Origin: Teredinibacter turnerae
Lineage (GTDB): Bacteria > Pseudomonadota > Gammaproteobacteria > Pseudomonadales > Cellvibrionaceae
Direction: 5' to 3'
Assembly: GCF_037935975.1 (NCBI RefSeq)
Contig: NZ_CP149817.1
Location: 2,790,001 to 2,854,000, forward strand
Length of the DNA: 64,000 nucleotides
The notes beneath the pieces were generated by a model. It was not told where the DNA came from and made no database searches. It saw only the letters and a list, made by a program, of their open reading frames with translations. Positions 39,467-48,794 of the stretch are shown piece by piece. The stretch's first letter is position 1; each line of letters opens with the position of its first letter. The position numbers and the translations under genes are program-made.

Positions 39467-41911
39467 TTAAGTATTTAAACTCTGCGCCTGTGCGTTAAAA
39501 TTCAACACGTGTTGGGGGCTCAGACGATGCAATTTAACCAATGGAATGTAGCTCGCCACAATAACAACAACACTGATAGCAGCTAACACCCATCCTACGA
39601 GCGCCCAAAACAGGCCTGAATTCGTAGCAACCAGATTCTGAGTAATCGCAGGCAACATTAGCGTCATCAAAATAACACCAGGTACCACGCCAAAGGCAAG
39701 ACGCTTTATATTTTCAGAAATAAATCTTCTCGTTACCCTAGCGTCATCAACTCCAACAGACTTCATCACTCCGATTTCAAGTGATTTTTGCATGATTGTT
39801 CGTTTGGTGACTCCGTAAATTCCAAGCGCCGACATTATCAGGGCAAGAAAGGCCGCCGGCAGAAAGTTATAGAGCATGTCCTTAAGATTTTTTCCGTTTT
39901 TAGCAAGATGTTTATCAAGACTGTTAATTTCAGAGAGAGCCACACTATTATCCACTTTTGAAGCAGCCAGCCTTAGCGCTTGACTGATTCGTTTTGCACT
40001 CAAATCAGATTTAATCACCACTTTCATTTCCCACCAGCCATGCAATACTTGAGTCATCGGTCTATATATGACGGAAAATTTAGACGGGTCAAACACTATT
40101 GGTGACCCATAAATAACTTCTGGTGCAATACCTACTACGGTAATAAGTGGACCGTTTTTCTCGGGATTCAATTGAAATTGCTTCCCTACAATATCAGTAT
40201 CACCAGGCCAAAGTTTATCAGCCATATTTTTATTGATAATGGCAACATTTGCTGTGGCACTAGTATCGCTGTCATTAAACATACGACCATTAAACAACTT
40301 TACACCGAGTTGCGATAAATAATTGTCACTTACAATTATTTCGATAGCTTTTGGGTTTGAACCACTATCGAGAATCTTCTTATCTACAGACTGGTAGCTA
40401 CTGGAGTAACCGAAATAGCCTGGCAAACCTCCTGAGTAAGCAACTTGTTGAACTCCATTAATTGCCTCTATCCGTTGAGACAATTGTTCGTAGTAAGCTA
40501 GACGTTGTTCGGCTTCGCTGTAGCTACCGGAGGGAAGTTTTACTGAAGTGACGATGTAACCGTCCGTATCAACGCCGTAATCTGCGTTTAAAACATAGTT
40601 TAATGCTTGAAAGCTAAGCCCGGTAAAAACCATTAATACGAAAGCACAGAGAATTTGTGATGAGGTAAATATTTTCATCAACGGACCTGAACTTTTGCTA
40701 TTACCTCCTTTTGAGCCACCCGCAATTGCGCTATTAGACGGTGACTTCACCGCATGAGTAACCGGAAAAATCCCTGCGATTAGCCAAATCAAAATTAAAG
40801 CTACAATACCGGACAGAAACATTCCGGGTTCGCCTTGTGTCTTCCACCAAAATGGCCCTGTGTTTATTTCACTAGCTAAGTACGTAATGGCGTATTTGCT
40901 TATGATAAAGCCGAACATGCCAGCAATCCCACACAACACAAAGGTTTCCAAGAGGGGTGGTATTACCAGTGCTTTTAGCGGAACACCAAATGCAGACTTA
41001 ATCATACTGTCTTTTGATCTTTCTAAAGCCCTTACCACCAGCAAATTACTCACGCTAAAACATCCCATGGCTAAAATTGCAAACGCAACTATTGACATAA
41101 TTACTGTGGGAACTCGCATAGCGTTAGAATAGGCCTTGGTATAACGATGCGTTGCTAGTGACTTACCGCCGTAAACCAATGGGTATTCAGATTGAAGCTC
41201 CTGACTAAGGGAGTTAAATTCATCCCTTGCCTGCTCTAACGAAACTCCAGGCTTTAACTTCCCTACGAACGTCAGCCAACCGGCATTTTGCGGTGCTTCG
41301 GTTATTGGAGGCTCGTAAGCAATCCAGAGGTTCTGATTCAACGGGAATTCGTATTCTTTTGGCATTACACCTACGATACGAGTAGCTACACCGTCGATAT
41401 TTACAAGTGTACCGAGCACCCTATCGTCAGAACTAAAAAAACGTTGCCAAAGATTAAAACCAATTACCGCAACTGGTTCAGCCCCAAACTGTACGTCGTC
41501 TTGCGTAAATAATCTACCGTGTAAAGGCTCTATGCCAGTTAAACTAAACACCTCTTCACCAACACCCACGCCATTGATAATGGTAGAAAATTTCTCATTA
41601 TGCATGGTAACGCTTCTAGCCTCCCATACACCAAAATTTTCTAGTACGGCCTGCCTTCTCTTTATATAGTGATATTCAAAATATGATATTCCACCATTTA
41701 CACGTTCGTTTGCACCATCCACCCGAGATACTTGTATAAATTTGTCTGCATTGACAAATGGCAGAGGCTTATAAGCAATCGAATATACTTGTGCGTAGAG
41801 AAACAACGAAACAGACAAACATAGTGCTAAGGTAATTATAATTAGGATTGAATACTCTTTATCCGCTACCAATCTATTTAGAGAGTGTTTAATATCAAAA
41901 GCACTTATCAT
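39467..41911 (-). CDS. MacB/FtsX-type ABC permease
   Basis: 814 residues with two FtsX-like units: an N-terminal helix, a large MacB-type periplasmic domain (about 50-270), three helices, a central anchor near 420, a second periplasmic domain and three C-terminal helices. MacB-like motifs include FGVWEARSVTM and a repeated A-x-G-V/ARRF region before the last helices. No ATPase is fused; that is the next gene upstream in the operon. ATG behind GGAAA. With the adaptor and ATPase it makes a tripartite efflux system needing an outer-membrane TolC partner, not seen here. Probable role: export of the peptide. Confidence 0.9.
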   Translation of the reverse strand: MISAFDIKHSLNRLVADKEYSILIIITLALCLSVSLFLYAQVYSIAYKPLPFVNADKFIQVSRVDGANERVNGGISYFEYHYIKRRQAVLENFGVWEARSVTMHNEKFSTIINGVGVGEEVFSLTGIEPLHGRLFTQDDVQFGAEPVAVIGFNLWQRFFSSDDRVLGTLVNIDGVATRIVGVMPKEYEFPLNQNLWIAYEPPITEAPQNAGWLTFVGKLKPGVSLEQARDEFNSLSQELQSEYPLVYGGKSLATHRYTKAYSNAMRVPTVIMSIVAFAILAMGCFSVSNLLVVRALERSKDSMIKSAFGVPLKALVIPPLLETFVLCGIAGMFGFIISKYAITYLASEINTGPFWWKTQGEPGMFLSGIVALILIWLIAGIFPVTHAVKSPSNSAIAGGSKGGNSKSSGPLMKIFTSSQILCAFVLMVFTGLSFQALNYVLNADYGVDTDGYIVTSVKLPSGSYSEAEQRLAYYEQLSQRIEAINGVQQVAYSGGLPGYFGYSSSYQSVDKKILDSGSNPKAIEIIVSDNYLSQLGVKLFNGRMFNDSDTSATANVAIINKNMADKLWPGDTDIVGKQFQLNPEKNGPLITVVGIAPEVIYGSPIVFDPSKFSVIYRPMTQVLHGWWEMKVVIKSDLSAKRISQALRLAASKVDNSVALSEINSLDKHLAKNGKNLKDMLYNFLPAAFLALIMSALGIYGVTKRTIMQKSLEIGVMKSVGVDDARVTRRFISENIKRLAFGVVPGVILMTLMLPAITQNLVATNSGLFWALVGWVLAAISVVVIVASYIPLVKLHRLSPQHVLNFNAQAQSLNT

Positions 41912-41980
41912 CTATTATTTTCCTGTCTTCGCGTATTCTACACTCGCAATATCAACGGCCGTATTTAGAGCAACCTATAC

Positions 41981-42715
41981 CTAGTCCATAACTACATGAT
42001 TCTCGTTAAAAGGATTCGCCACAGTATCAACCGTGCTTGAGTGTTGCAGCGAACCGTCTAGCATGGCGTATCGGTGGGTAGCATCTACAAGATGCCTGTC
42101 GTCATGGCTTACAACGCACACCGTAACTCCCGCACTGTGCTGTTGTTTCAATAAAGTCATGATTGTTGAAGCATTTCGTGAGTCTAAGTTTCCAGTAGGC
42201 TCATCAGCAAAAATAATTTTAGGCGCCCCAATAATTGCCCTGGCGATAGCGACTCTTTGCTGTTGTCCACCTGAAAGTTGCGAGGGATGATGCTTTATGC
42301 GATGCAGCATATCCACTTCTTCCAGAGCCTTTTCTACTCGTTTTTTTATTTCTCTCTTGGTAAATTCTTTTCGGTAGCGAATGGGTAATGCGACGTTATC
42401 GAAAACTGTATAGTCGTCTATTAGGTTAAAGGCTTGAAATACGAACCCCAATTCTCGGTTTCGAATTTCAGCTAACTTAGAACGCCCATGTGATGTTATA
42501 TCCTGACCCGCCAGACTATATCTCCCAGAACTTGACTCCTCTAGCAGCCCCATGATTGACAGCAAGGTTGACTTTCCTCCACCAGAAGGACCCGTTATAA
42601 GCAAATATTCACCGCTATTAACTTTCATACTTACATTATTCACCGCCAACGTCTCGACGTCTTCTGTTCGGTATATTTTATGTATGTTTTCCAGCTCTAT
42701 CAGTGGTGTCGCCAT
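41981..42715 (-). CDS. ABC transporter ATPase (LolD/MacB-type)
   Basis: About 244 residues: Walker A GPSGGGKSTLL, LSGGQQQRVAIARA signature, Walker B IIFADEPTGNLD, H-loop VSHDDRH. The LolD/MacB-ATPase family is recognised by the E-N-H-K-x-Y start and QAFNLIDDYTVFDN. Start placed at the second ATG (42715) behind GGGG; another ATG and a TTG lie just upstream. It lies between the adaptor and permease genes of the same export system. Confidence 0.92.
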   Translation of the reverse strand: MATPLIELENIHKIYRTEDVETLAVNNVSMKVNSGEYLLITGPSGGGKSTLLSIMGLLEESSSGRYSLAGQDITSHGRSKLAEIRNRELGFVFQAFNLIDDYTVFDNVALPIRYRKEFTKREIKKRVEKALEEVDMLHRIKHHPSQLSGGQQQRVAIARAIIGAPKIIFADEPTGNLDSRNASTIMTLLKQQHSAGVTVCVVSHDDRHLVDATHRYAMLDGSLQHSSTVDTVANPFNENHVVMD

Positions 42716-42739
42716 CATCAACCCCAATATTAGATCATT

Positions 42740-43990
42740 TTATTCTATAATTATTTTTTCAGCGCCGCGGGCATCATCTAGATCAGTCAGTATGATCTCT
42801 TGACCTTCTTCCAAACCCGCTTTTATTTGAACATACCGATTAGATATCTCGCCGAACTGAACTTCCTTCAAGTATGCGGTCTTTTTTGATTCGCCAAAAA
42901 CATATATTTTTGTTGAGCTGTTTTCAACCAGGCTAGACATTTTCTCAACAAAAAGTGTTTCTTCGATGTTAAACACCTTAATTTCGCCACTTACATACAT
43001 ATTCGTTTTTAAGAATGGCGCTTCTTGCTCTAATGCAATATCAACACTCAAACTTGCCCCTACAACATTAGGATCTATACGAATAACCTTTCCCTGGATT
43101 TTTCGACCACTGGATTCTATCACTGCGTTTTGATTGACCTCTAATTGATCACTTTTTAGCGCAGGCACCTTAAGGCGAACAAAAATATCGTTTGAACTAA
43201 CAATTTTCCCCAAGACCTGACCAAGATTTAGACGCTGACCGGGCTTTATTTCTACCTCTTGAATAACACCCTCTTTCTTTGCCTTTAGTGATAAGGAGTC
43301 AACTTTTTGCCGGATGTTTTCTAACCGTTTTTCTGCGACCGTAACGTTTACCCGATACTGTTCTAGTTGGGCATCACGTTTTTGTTTAAAATTTTCCACT
43401 TGTTGGACAGCGAGATTCCATTGCTTCCTAAATTGTTCAGCCCGTATTTTTGCTTGAGAATAATCCAGCGCAGAAATTGGCGGCACTTCCAAATTCATAA
43501 GTTTTCTCAACGCTTGATATTTTTCATCAACTATGCGGTACTCAGACTCCAACCTTACTTCTTCGAATTCTAAATTAGTAAGCTGCTCATCCAATTCAAA
43601 GCTTCTCGATGCTAAAGTCGCATTACTCTCAGCGAGCTCCAAGGACTGCGCAGAAAGTTCAACCTTCAGCTCCTCATTTGTCAGGGTAAATAAAAGTTGC
43701 CCCGGAGTAACGTAGTCACCTGATTTAACATGTACCTCCACCACATCACCCACAGTTCTAGGTATTACTAGATCTATATCGTTAGGAACGACCGTTCCGT
43801 TACCAAGTACCTGTACAGTAAACGCCCCCCTTTTCACAACCCCCGTTCTGATATCATCTGAAGCAACACGCAAATTTCCAATATCGCTAAAACTATATCC
43901 GAACAAAATCACTAAAAGAAGAACAGTACCCAGGACTACCCACTTGTATTTTATAACCCAACTCTGCTTCCGCTCTATCCGCTTATCCAA
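42740..43990 (-). CDS. Periplasmic adaptor (HlyD/MacA family)
   Basis: 416 residues: one N-terminal membrane anchor (KWVVLGTVLLLVILFGYSF), a biotinyl-lipoyl half (VEVHVKSGDYVTPGQLLFTL), a long coiled-coil hairpin (about 110-230), the second lipoyl half (VIQEVEIKPGQRLNLGQVLG) and a beta-barrel domain. It links an inner-membrane ABC exporter to an outer-membrane channel. The start is TTG with GGAAAG upstream; no suitable ATG exists. First gene of the adaptor-ATPase-permease set. Confidence 0.9.
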   Translation of the reverse strand: MDKRIERKQSWVIKYKWVVLGTVLLLVILFGYSFSDIGNLRVASDDIRTGVVKRGAFTVQVLGNGTVVPNDIDLVIPRTVGDVVEVHVKSGDYVTPGQLLFTLTNEELKVELSAQSLELAESNATLASRSFELDEQLTNLEFEEVRLESEYRIVDEKYQALRKLMNLEVPPISALDYSQAKIRAEQFRKQWNLAVQQVENFKQKRDAQLEQYRVNVTVAEKRLENIRQKVDSLSLKAKKEGVIQEVEIKPGQRLNLGQVLGKIVSSNDIFVRLKVPALKSDQLEVNQNAVIESSGRKIQGKVIRIDPNVVGASLSVDIALEQEAPFLKTNMYVSGEIKVFNIEETLFVEKMSSLVENSSTKIYVFGESKKTAYLKEVQFGEISNRYVQIKAGLEEGQEIILTDLDDARGAEKIIIE

Positions 43991-44022
43991 AACATCTTTC
44001 CAAAATCTAAATTAAAGATTAA

Positions 44023-44988
44023 TTAATACCAATCTAATGTTCCATGAACATGTATTGACTTGATATTTAGATAATTTGAAAACATTGACAAAAATTCAGA
44101 CCTGTCTAGATGTTTGAATCTTGCATCTGGAATCATTTGGCCAATCTTTAAAAATCCGATACCTAACTTAGGATCACGCGGATCCATACCATGGTCTTTT
44201 AACCAATGTTCCAGCTTAATTTTGTAATCCATCCCAAACCACTGCTTATTCGACATACCAAAATAAATATCAAAATCGGCGGAAATGAACTCCAACGGCC
44301 GAATATTATCTATACCTACAGCACTATCTTGATCATAATATACATCTAGCACTTGCTTACCAACATCACAATAATGCAAATAAACACCACCAAAATCAGA
44401 ATGGGGGCTAAAATAATTAAAATCTTCGGGGCGCAACGGTATACGCCTCTTCGGCCCTTTAAATGTAATATCGAGTTTGGAGAAAGATGTAGCACCTTCG
44501 TCGCTAGTGGAACGCAGTCTTGCCTCAAATTCGTGAATGTATAGATTAAAGTTTTCAAGCGCATTCTTCACTGATTCAGGCCCATTAACAAACAACCACC
44601 CGGGGTTTAATCTTGGCCCGCGATGAAGTTCAAAATATTTATGAAGCTCATTTAGGTCATCTTGCGTACAACTCTCGCTCGCGCTTATTGGAATAGCATC
44701 CTTGGCAAATGCGTTTACAGTGCCAATACAATTATTAATTAAATCCGTGAGCTCCTTCTTTGATTTTTCAGCCCCAGGGAAACCTACAAATCGGCCTAAA
44801 ACTTTTGAACAATTCAATTGGTGCTCTTCCAGAGCAACTTTGGCATCCAGCGCCTCTTTCAATAAATCCAACCATTTTTCAGCAGGAGAAAAGTCAAAAG
44901 TGTTAAAAAATAGGGGGATATCTTCTACCAATCCGCTTTGATCAGAAACATTGTGTGCATTAGTAAAAACCACTTCAACAACGGCCAT
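44023..44988 (-). CDS. Unrecognised 321-residue protein
   Basis: ATG behind GGAG at ideal spacing, overlapping the end of the GT25 gene region. No signal peptide or membrane segment. The C-terminal half has a conserved-looking core (GPKRRIPLRPEDF, HSDFGGVYLHYCDVGKQ, FISADFDIYFG) rich in aromatic and acidic residues; an HxD pair (HSD) is present but nothing identifies a catalytic class. From memory, proteins of this general look accompany twitch-type radical SAM genes in marine phages and bacteria (low certainty). Grouped with the radical SAM and GT25 genes, so probably the third member of a functional trio. Confidence 0.8.
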   Translation of the reverse strand: MAVVEVVFTNAHNVSDQSGLVEDIPLFFNTFDFSPAEKWLDLLKEALDAKVALEEHQLNCSKVLGRFVGFPGAEKSKKELTDLINNCIGTVNAFAKDAIPISASESCTQDDLNELHKYFELHRGPRLNPGWLFVNGPESVKNALENFNLYIHEFEARLRSTSDEGATSFSKLDITFKGPKRRIPLRPEDFNYFSPHSDFGGVYLHYCDVGKQVLDVYYDQDSAVGIDNIRPLEFISADFDIYFGMSNKQWFGMDYKIKLEHWLKDHGMDPRDPKLGIGFLKIGQMIPDARFKHLDRSEFLSMFSNYLNIKSIHVHGTLDWY

Positions 44989-44989
44989 T

Positions 44990-45724
44990 CTAGCTCCTCA
45001 TCCTTTGTAAACCCACCCAACAACATAACCAGTTTAAGTACCCCTTAATTCGGTCAAAACTCTTTGCACCTCGAACATTTGAGCCGAAATATATCGTTCG
45101 GGCCTTATGGGTATAAACGGCTATTGTTTTAATTTTTGGATGACATATCAAAAACCCATCAACATCTTCAACCTTACAATCACTCATCATTTCAACAATA
45201 TTATTTACACTACTATTTCTGACAAGCATACAATGGGCGCCCCAGTAAGCTGGGTAACACTGAAAATTCGGGTTGTAAATACCTTCTTTTATTTTATCTT
45301 TTGCAAGCGGTCCATCGCCATTTGGATCTATAAACGCTATATCAAAATGCTCTCTATAATTTCTTAATGTATTTTTGATAGCCGCGATAAAATCGTTCCT
45401 AAAAATAAGATCATCCTCTATTACAAGGGTGAAACCGGATTTATCTTTAATACTTTTCAATGCATTATTATGGGCAATCCAACAGCCAACAATACCCGCC
45501 CTTGCACTTTCGCCTAAATCTTCAACATACTCCCTTACACCTCTTTCCGTTGTACGCTGATGTTCGATAGAGTTAGCTTGATAGTTAACTCCCTTTACCC
45601 ATGTTTGTTTTAACGGTATCCGCATCAACAACAATCTCAGCAAAGCCCGTCTCCCAATATTATTAGGCATGCTGATATATCGAATAGATTTAACATCTAT
45701 AGTGCTATAGTTTTCAGCGCTCAT
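44990..45724 (-). CDS. Glycosyltransferase family 25 (LPS-type)
   Basis: 244 residues. GT25 features: YISMPNN start, GCWIAHNNALKSI with the conserved helix, VIEDDLIF as the metal-binding DxD equivalent, and Y-P-A-Y-W-G-A-H-C-M near 165. This family usually adds galactose to lipooligosaccharide; members in accessory clusters act on other acceptors. It lies between the radical SAM gene and the 321-residue unknown. A soluble enzyme without helices. Family confident, acceptor unknown. Confidence 0.85.
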   Translation of the reverse strand: MSAENYSTIDVKSIRYISMPNNIGRRALLRLLLMRIPLKQTWVKGVNYQANSIEHQRTTERGVREYVEDLGESARAGIVGCWIAHNNALKSIKDKSGFTLVIEDDLIFRNDFIAAIKNTLRNYREHFDIAFIDPNGDGPLAKDKIKEGIYNPNFQCYPAYWGAHCMLVRNSSVNNIVEMMSDCKVEDVDGFLICHPKIKTIAVYTHKARTIYFGSNVRGAKSFDRIKGYLNWLCCWVGLQRMRS

Positions 45725-45805
45725 AGATTTTTTGTATGAATAAATTAGTTTTCATTATTATGACAATCCCTATCCCACATACTTCTTAATGAACACAAGA
45801 TATTT

Positions 45806-47209
45806 CTACTCGCCTGCAATCATCTCGGAACATAATTCATAAAAACTATTTAGCTCTGGAAAAGTCTCTCTAAAGGATGTCCCGCGCCGTCGATCATGCT
45901 CGTTTACAAAGCGGATAAAGTCCTTGCGCGAATCAGCAAGATCAATATTTTCATCCCCTTGAGGTGAACTCTTGATAAACTCTATTAGTCTCTTGAGTTT
46001 GTTTATTTCAAAATCGTAAAAACCTGCCTGCGATCCCTTCGCAATCGAGTTTTGTTGCATGTAATCCAAACTTGCATCAAAAGCGTCGTGGTATTCTTGG
46101 GAAAGAATGGAAAGATTCAAATGATGTGGGTGTCGTAGAATAGCGATATCTATCGAGATTGGGATCCATCGATTTTCATTTAGAAACCTGTTTTTAAGAG
46201 AATAAATATACTCCAACAGGCGTTTGTAACGAGTAATGGAAAATACATTTGTAGTGCTCATAACAACCACTGTGGCTGACGGAATCTCCCGCAAAATATG
46301 TTCTATATTTTTTTGCCAAAGAGAGAAATCCAATCCAAAGCGGCTATATTCAGCGGTTTCTTCCCACCCATCAACACTTGTATAAATAGTCAAACTCTTG
46401 ACTTTTTTCTCTTCCAGCAAGGTTTTTGCGTTCTGTACGAATTTATCAAAAAGTTCAAATGGAATACTACCATTTGTATTCATACCCAACTCAAGAGAGG
46501 GTTGAGGATTGAGCTTCAGTTGATCCAGAATTTCAAAAGAGTCTTTACTTAATAAAGGCTCTCCTCCTGTGACTCTCAACACTTTCAAGCTGTCTATTAA
46601 CGTTGGCCACCAACGCCAGAATGCGTGTACAAATGGATTATATTGACTATGGTGAATCGGGAGTTCGCCATTCTCTTCAAAGTACTGTAAATCACCAAAG
46701 TTGGCGCTCGTTGGATAAGGGCCGTGGGTTTTTATTTCTTCAACCCAGCGACTAGAATATACAGGAGAACAATATGAACACTTCATATTGCAATGGTTAG
46801 AAAAACTCACCTCCACATAGCTCGGATCAACTTTGTCCACAATCCTATCTTTAGAGAAGCTGTGAATATATTGATTTGCCCAGCTATCTGAGGATTTTAT
46901 TACACGATCTGAAAAAAGATTGCCTTCCGAAAAACCCTTTAAATCCTCCACATTCCAACAATATTGGCACTCAGATGGCCGCTCACCGTTAAGCATTTGC
47001 AACCTAGCGTTTATTTTTTGGGGTGTATTGTGAAGCGCGTCATGACGATCTGACAAAGACTCGAGTGGGATAGGGTGAACCTGAGGATGGTGGCAACTAT
47101 GAGTATGTCCATTGTGCAAATGTAAGGTGACTTGCTTCCATTTTGCTACACACATTGTAGGGCTAACTTCATCAAGTAGCTCCTTTGTTTCAATAAGCGT
47201 AGTGCTCAT
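45806..47209 (-). CDS. Radical SAM protein with twitch-like N-terminal Cys motif
   Basis: 467 residues from the ATG at 47209 (AGGA five bases upstream; the frame stays open to a GTG at 47233). The radical SAM motif CNMKCSYC binds a 4Fe-4S cluster at about residue 140; GGEP (VTGGEPLLS) follows. A second cysteine pair, SECQYCW at about 88, precedes the core, as in twitch/SPASM-like proteins that hold an auxiliary cluster. A His-rich segment lies near residue 30 (HLHNGHTHSCHHPQVH). First gene of the cluster on this strand. Reaction unknown. Confidence 0.9.
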   Translation of the reverse strand: MSTTLIETKELLDEVSPTMCVAKWKQVTLHLHNGHTHSCHHPQVHPIPLESLSDRHDALHNTPQKINARLQMLNGERPSECQYCWNVEDLKGFSEGNLFSDRVIKSSDSWANQYIHSFSKDRIVDKVDPSYVEVSFSNHCNMKCSYCSPVYSSRWVEEIKTHGPYPTSANFGDLQYFEENGELPIHHSQYNPFVHAFWRWWPTLIDSLKVLRVTGGEPLLSKDSFEILDQLKLNPQPSLELGMNTNGSIPFELFDKFVQNAKTLLEEKKVKSLTIYTSVDGWEETAEYSRFGLDFSLWQKNIEHILREIPSATVVVMSTTNVFSITRYKRLLEYIYSLKNRFLNENRWIPISIDIAILRHPHHLNLSILSQEYHDAFDASLDYMQQNSIAKGSQAGFYDFEINKLKRLIEFIKSSPQGDENIDLADSRKDFIRFVNEHDRRRGTSFRETFPELNSFYELCSEMIAGE

Positions 47210-47256
47210 ACACTTCCTTTTTCCTTGAAACACACTAATGGCATCTAAAAATTATT

Positions 47257-47272
47257 ATTCAACGAGTTGAAT
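47257..47272. promoter_or_regulatory. Inverted repeat upstream of the radical SAM gene
   Basis: ATTCAAC-GA-GTTGAAT: 7-base arms with a 2-base centre, 48 bases before the radical SAM start. On the minus strand it overlaps a weak TTGTAA/TAATTT promoter-like pair 17 bases apart, so it could be an operator at the head of the cluster. Confidence 0.35.
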
Positions 47273-47507
47273 TACAACCCAAATAGTAAAACACAACCCC
47301 TACACTATGTACAACTAAACTCTTTAAATGATCGTGATTACGCTAGGACCCAATTAAATATTACTTAATATATACATTATTTTCTGTTGAATTTAATATC
47401 CTTCACATTCTATATCCTTACATTATGAAAGGAATAATAAGGGCGGACACGCTAATGAGAGACAGTACAAGTCAAAGATAAAGAATTCCTTATTAAGTCA
47501 TAAACAC

Positions 47508-47797
47508 AGGTTCAAACAGTACCCCAAAGAATTTTATAAAGAAGCCGTCGCAATGGTCTGAACGCAAGTCTATAGAATGCCAGATGCGGCTTACTCTTTG
47601 GCCTAACGACCAATATCCTCTAAAAGTTTAAGGAAAAAAGTGAGAACGAGTTAGAGGGTAAAGCCTTGCTCGGGGACGAGCGTTTCGAGCCGTTGCGTTT
47701 ATGAAATAAAGTAAGACTTCCGTGCATATGGAAGGCGATCTAAAAAAAGGCAAGATTCTTCTTCGCAAAAAACCGAATTAAAGTACGAATATATTAA
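47508..47797 (+). pseudogene. IS3-family transposase OrfA relic
   Basis: Conceptual translation with stops and a frameshift reads RFKQYPKEFYKEAVAMV, then MPDAAYSLA, then KFKEKSENELEGKA and finally KKARFFFAKN. These match, in order, the start, helix-turn-helix, leucine-zipper region and the conserved KKATAFFAKE-like end of IS3-family OrfA. No intact ends or inverted repeats were found. A decayed insertion sequence. Confidence 0.75.
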
Positions 47798-47852
47798 GCA
47801 ATAGATTTCATGCTTTTTTGCGACATAGTTATACCATGTGATAGGCGTTGGC

Positions 47853-48089
47853 ATTAACGCAGTTAATGACTAGCGAACGCGCCCAGCTAAACGAATAACA
47901 GAGGATGCATTTAGTCTGTCTCGCAGTAAGAAGGGTCTGTTTAAGCACAGTTCAAGCGGTCTCTGTAGTCGGCAAATGCTAATAGAGGTCTCCAAAGAGG
48001 GCTTTTCTTTTGATAGCTATTCAGCATGATACGTGTTGAAAGACGCTTGGATTGCATGAAACCCAACGTCTCGTGTAGCACGCGTCTAC
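47853..48089 (+). pseudogene. IS3-family transposase OrfB N-terminal relic
   Basis: Directly downstream of the OrfA relic, a frame with several stops reads RTRPAKRITEDAFSL, SRQMLIEVSKEGFSF and YVLKDAWIA, resembling the start of IS3 OrfB (the YGSRRM...EGF...R.LM.E.G region). The DDE catalytic core is not recognisable further on. Weak but ordered similarity. Confidence 0.5.
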
Positions 48090-48268
48090 TAAGTAAATTG
48101 CCAGAAATGCAATGGACAATAACTGATTCAATTATTACTCTACGCAGTCTGGGTTGACCCAAGTGTAGGCCGATAACCCCACTCAACAGCGCCTAGTTAA
48201 ATAACTCCCGCTCTCTGTATACTGGACAATAGCTCGACTCTTTACCGAATCGCTATATTAGGAGGGAA

Positions 48269-48300
48269 CACCATCAAGCCCCAAGGTGCACCCGATGGTG
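48269..48300. repeat. Short inverted repeat (CACCATC…GATGGTG)
   Basis: CACCATC at 48269-48275 pairs with GATGGTG at 48294-48300 across an 18-base loop, and runs straight into the heptamer array. It may be the remains of a mobile-element end or a hairpin; function unknown. Confidence 0.4.
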
Positions 48301-48359
48301 GCTGGTGGCTGGTGGCTGGTGGCTGGTGGCTGGTGGCTGGTGGCTGGTGGCTGGTGGCT
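48297..48359. repeat. Heptanucleotide tandem repeat (GGTGGCT)9
   Basis: Nine perfect head-to-tail copies of GGTGGCT. The seven-base period shifts the frame at each copy, so any overlapping frame encodes a Trp/Gly/Ala/Val low-complexity string and is not a credible gene. Such perfect arrays are prone to slippage. Confidence 0.97.
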
Positions 48360-48370
48360 GGCGAAAATTA

Positions 48371-48794
48371 GTCACCTCCACACCGTCGGACGGTGCCAGT
48401 GATGGTCTGGATGGTTTTCACACTCTGGACATAAGAAACAAGCGGGTAAATATTATTGTTGGTCAATATTTTCAAGGAGTCGTGAATGAAAAAACCAGTG
48501 GACTCCCTTCTTCCTCGATGAATAACAATATAAGGATAAAGGTTTAATATCTCACACGGTCAAGCAAGAATTCACCTGTTGAGGGACCGCTAGTTGACTC
48601 TGGTTCGATCTACACAATTCATCCGGGCACACTAACTGAAGGTAGCGTTAGACATGGCTAATCCACACGAGCACTGTGGATATCGAGTGTCGTTGCCGTG
48701 GTACGACTAACCCCAAGTAGAAGCGAAATCATCAGGTTAATAAAGTTTGGCAGTTATACAGTGTATTGATGAAGGAAACCAATTGCTGAAAACG
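48371..48794. other. Non-coding decayed spacer
   Basis: About 420 bases between the heptamer array and the end of the FtsX-type permease gene. No credible gene, RNA or strong terminator was seen. Together with the IS relic to its left it marks the border between the NRPS cluster and the zinc region. Confidence 0.5.

Noticed and set aside
45806-47209. Radical SAM gene as the maturase of a ribosomal peptide (RiPP)
   Set aside because: No precursor peptide, RRE domain or peptidase is seen next to it; the only small ORF lies 10 kb away and is unconvincing.
47941-48186. 81-codon minus-strand ORF in the spacer
   Set aside because: It is antisense to the IS3 OrfB relic and has no recognisable protein features.
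48297-48359. CRISPR-like array
   Set aside because: The unit is 7 bases with no spacers and no cas genes nearby; it is a simple tandem repeat.
48305-48547. 80-codon plus-strand ORF starting with a Trp/Gly/Ala-rich repeat
   Set aside because: It is a reading of the heptamer array plus chance sequence; no Shine-Dalgarno or family resemblance.
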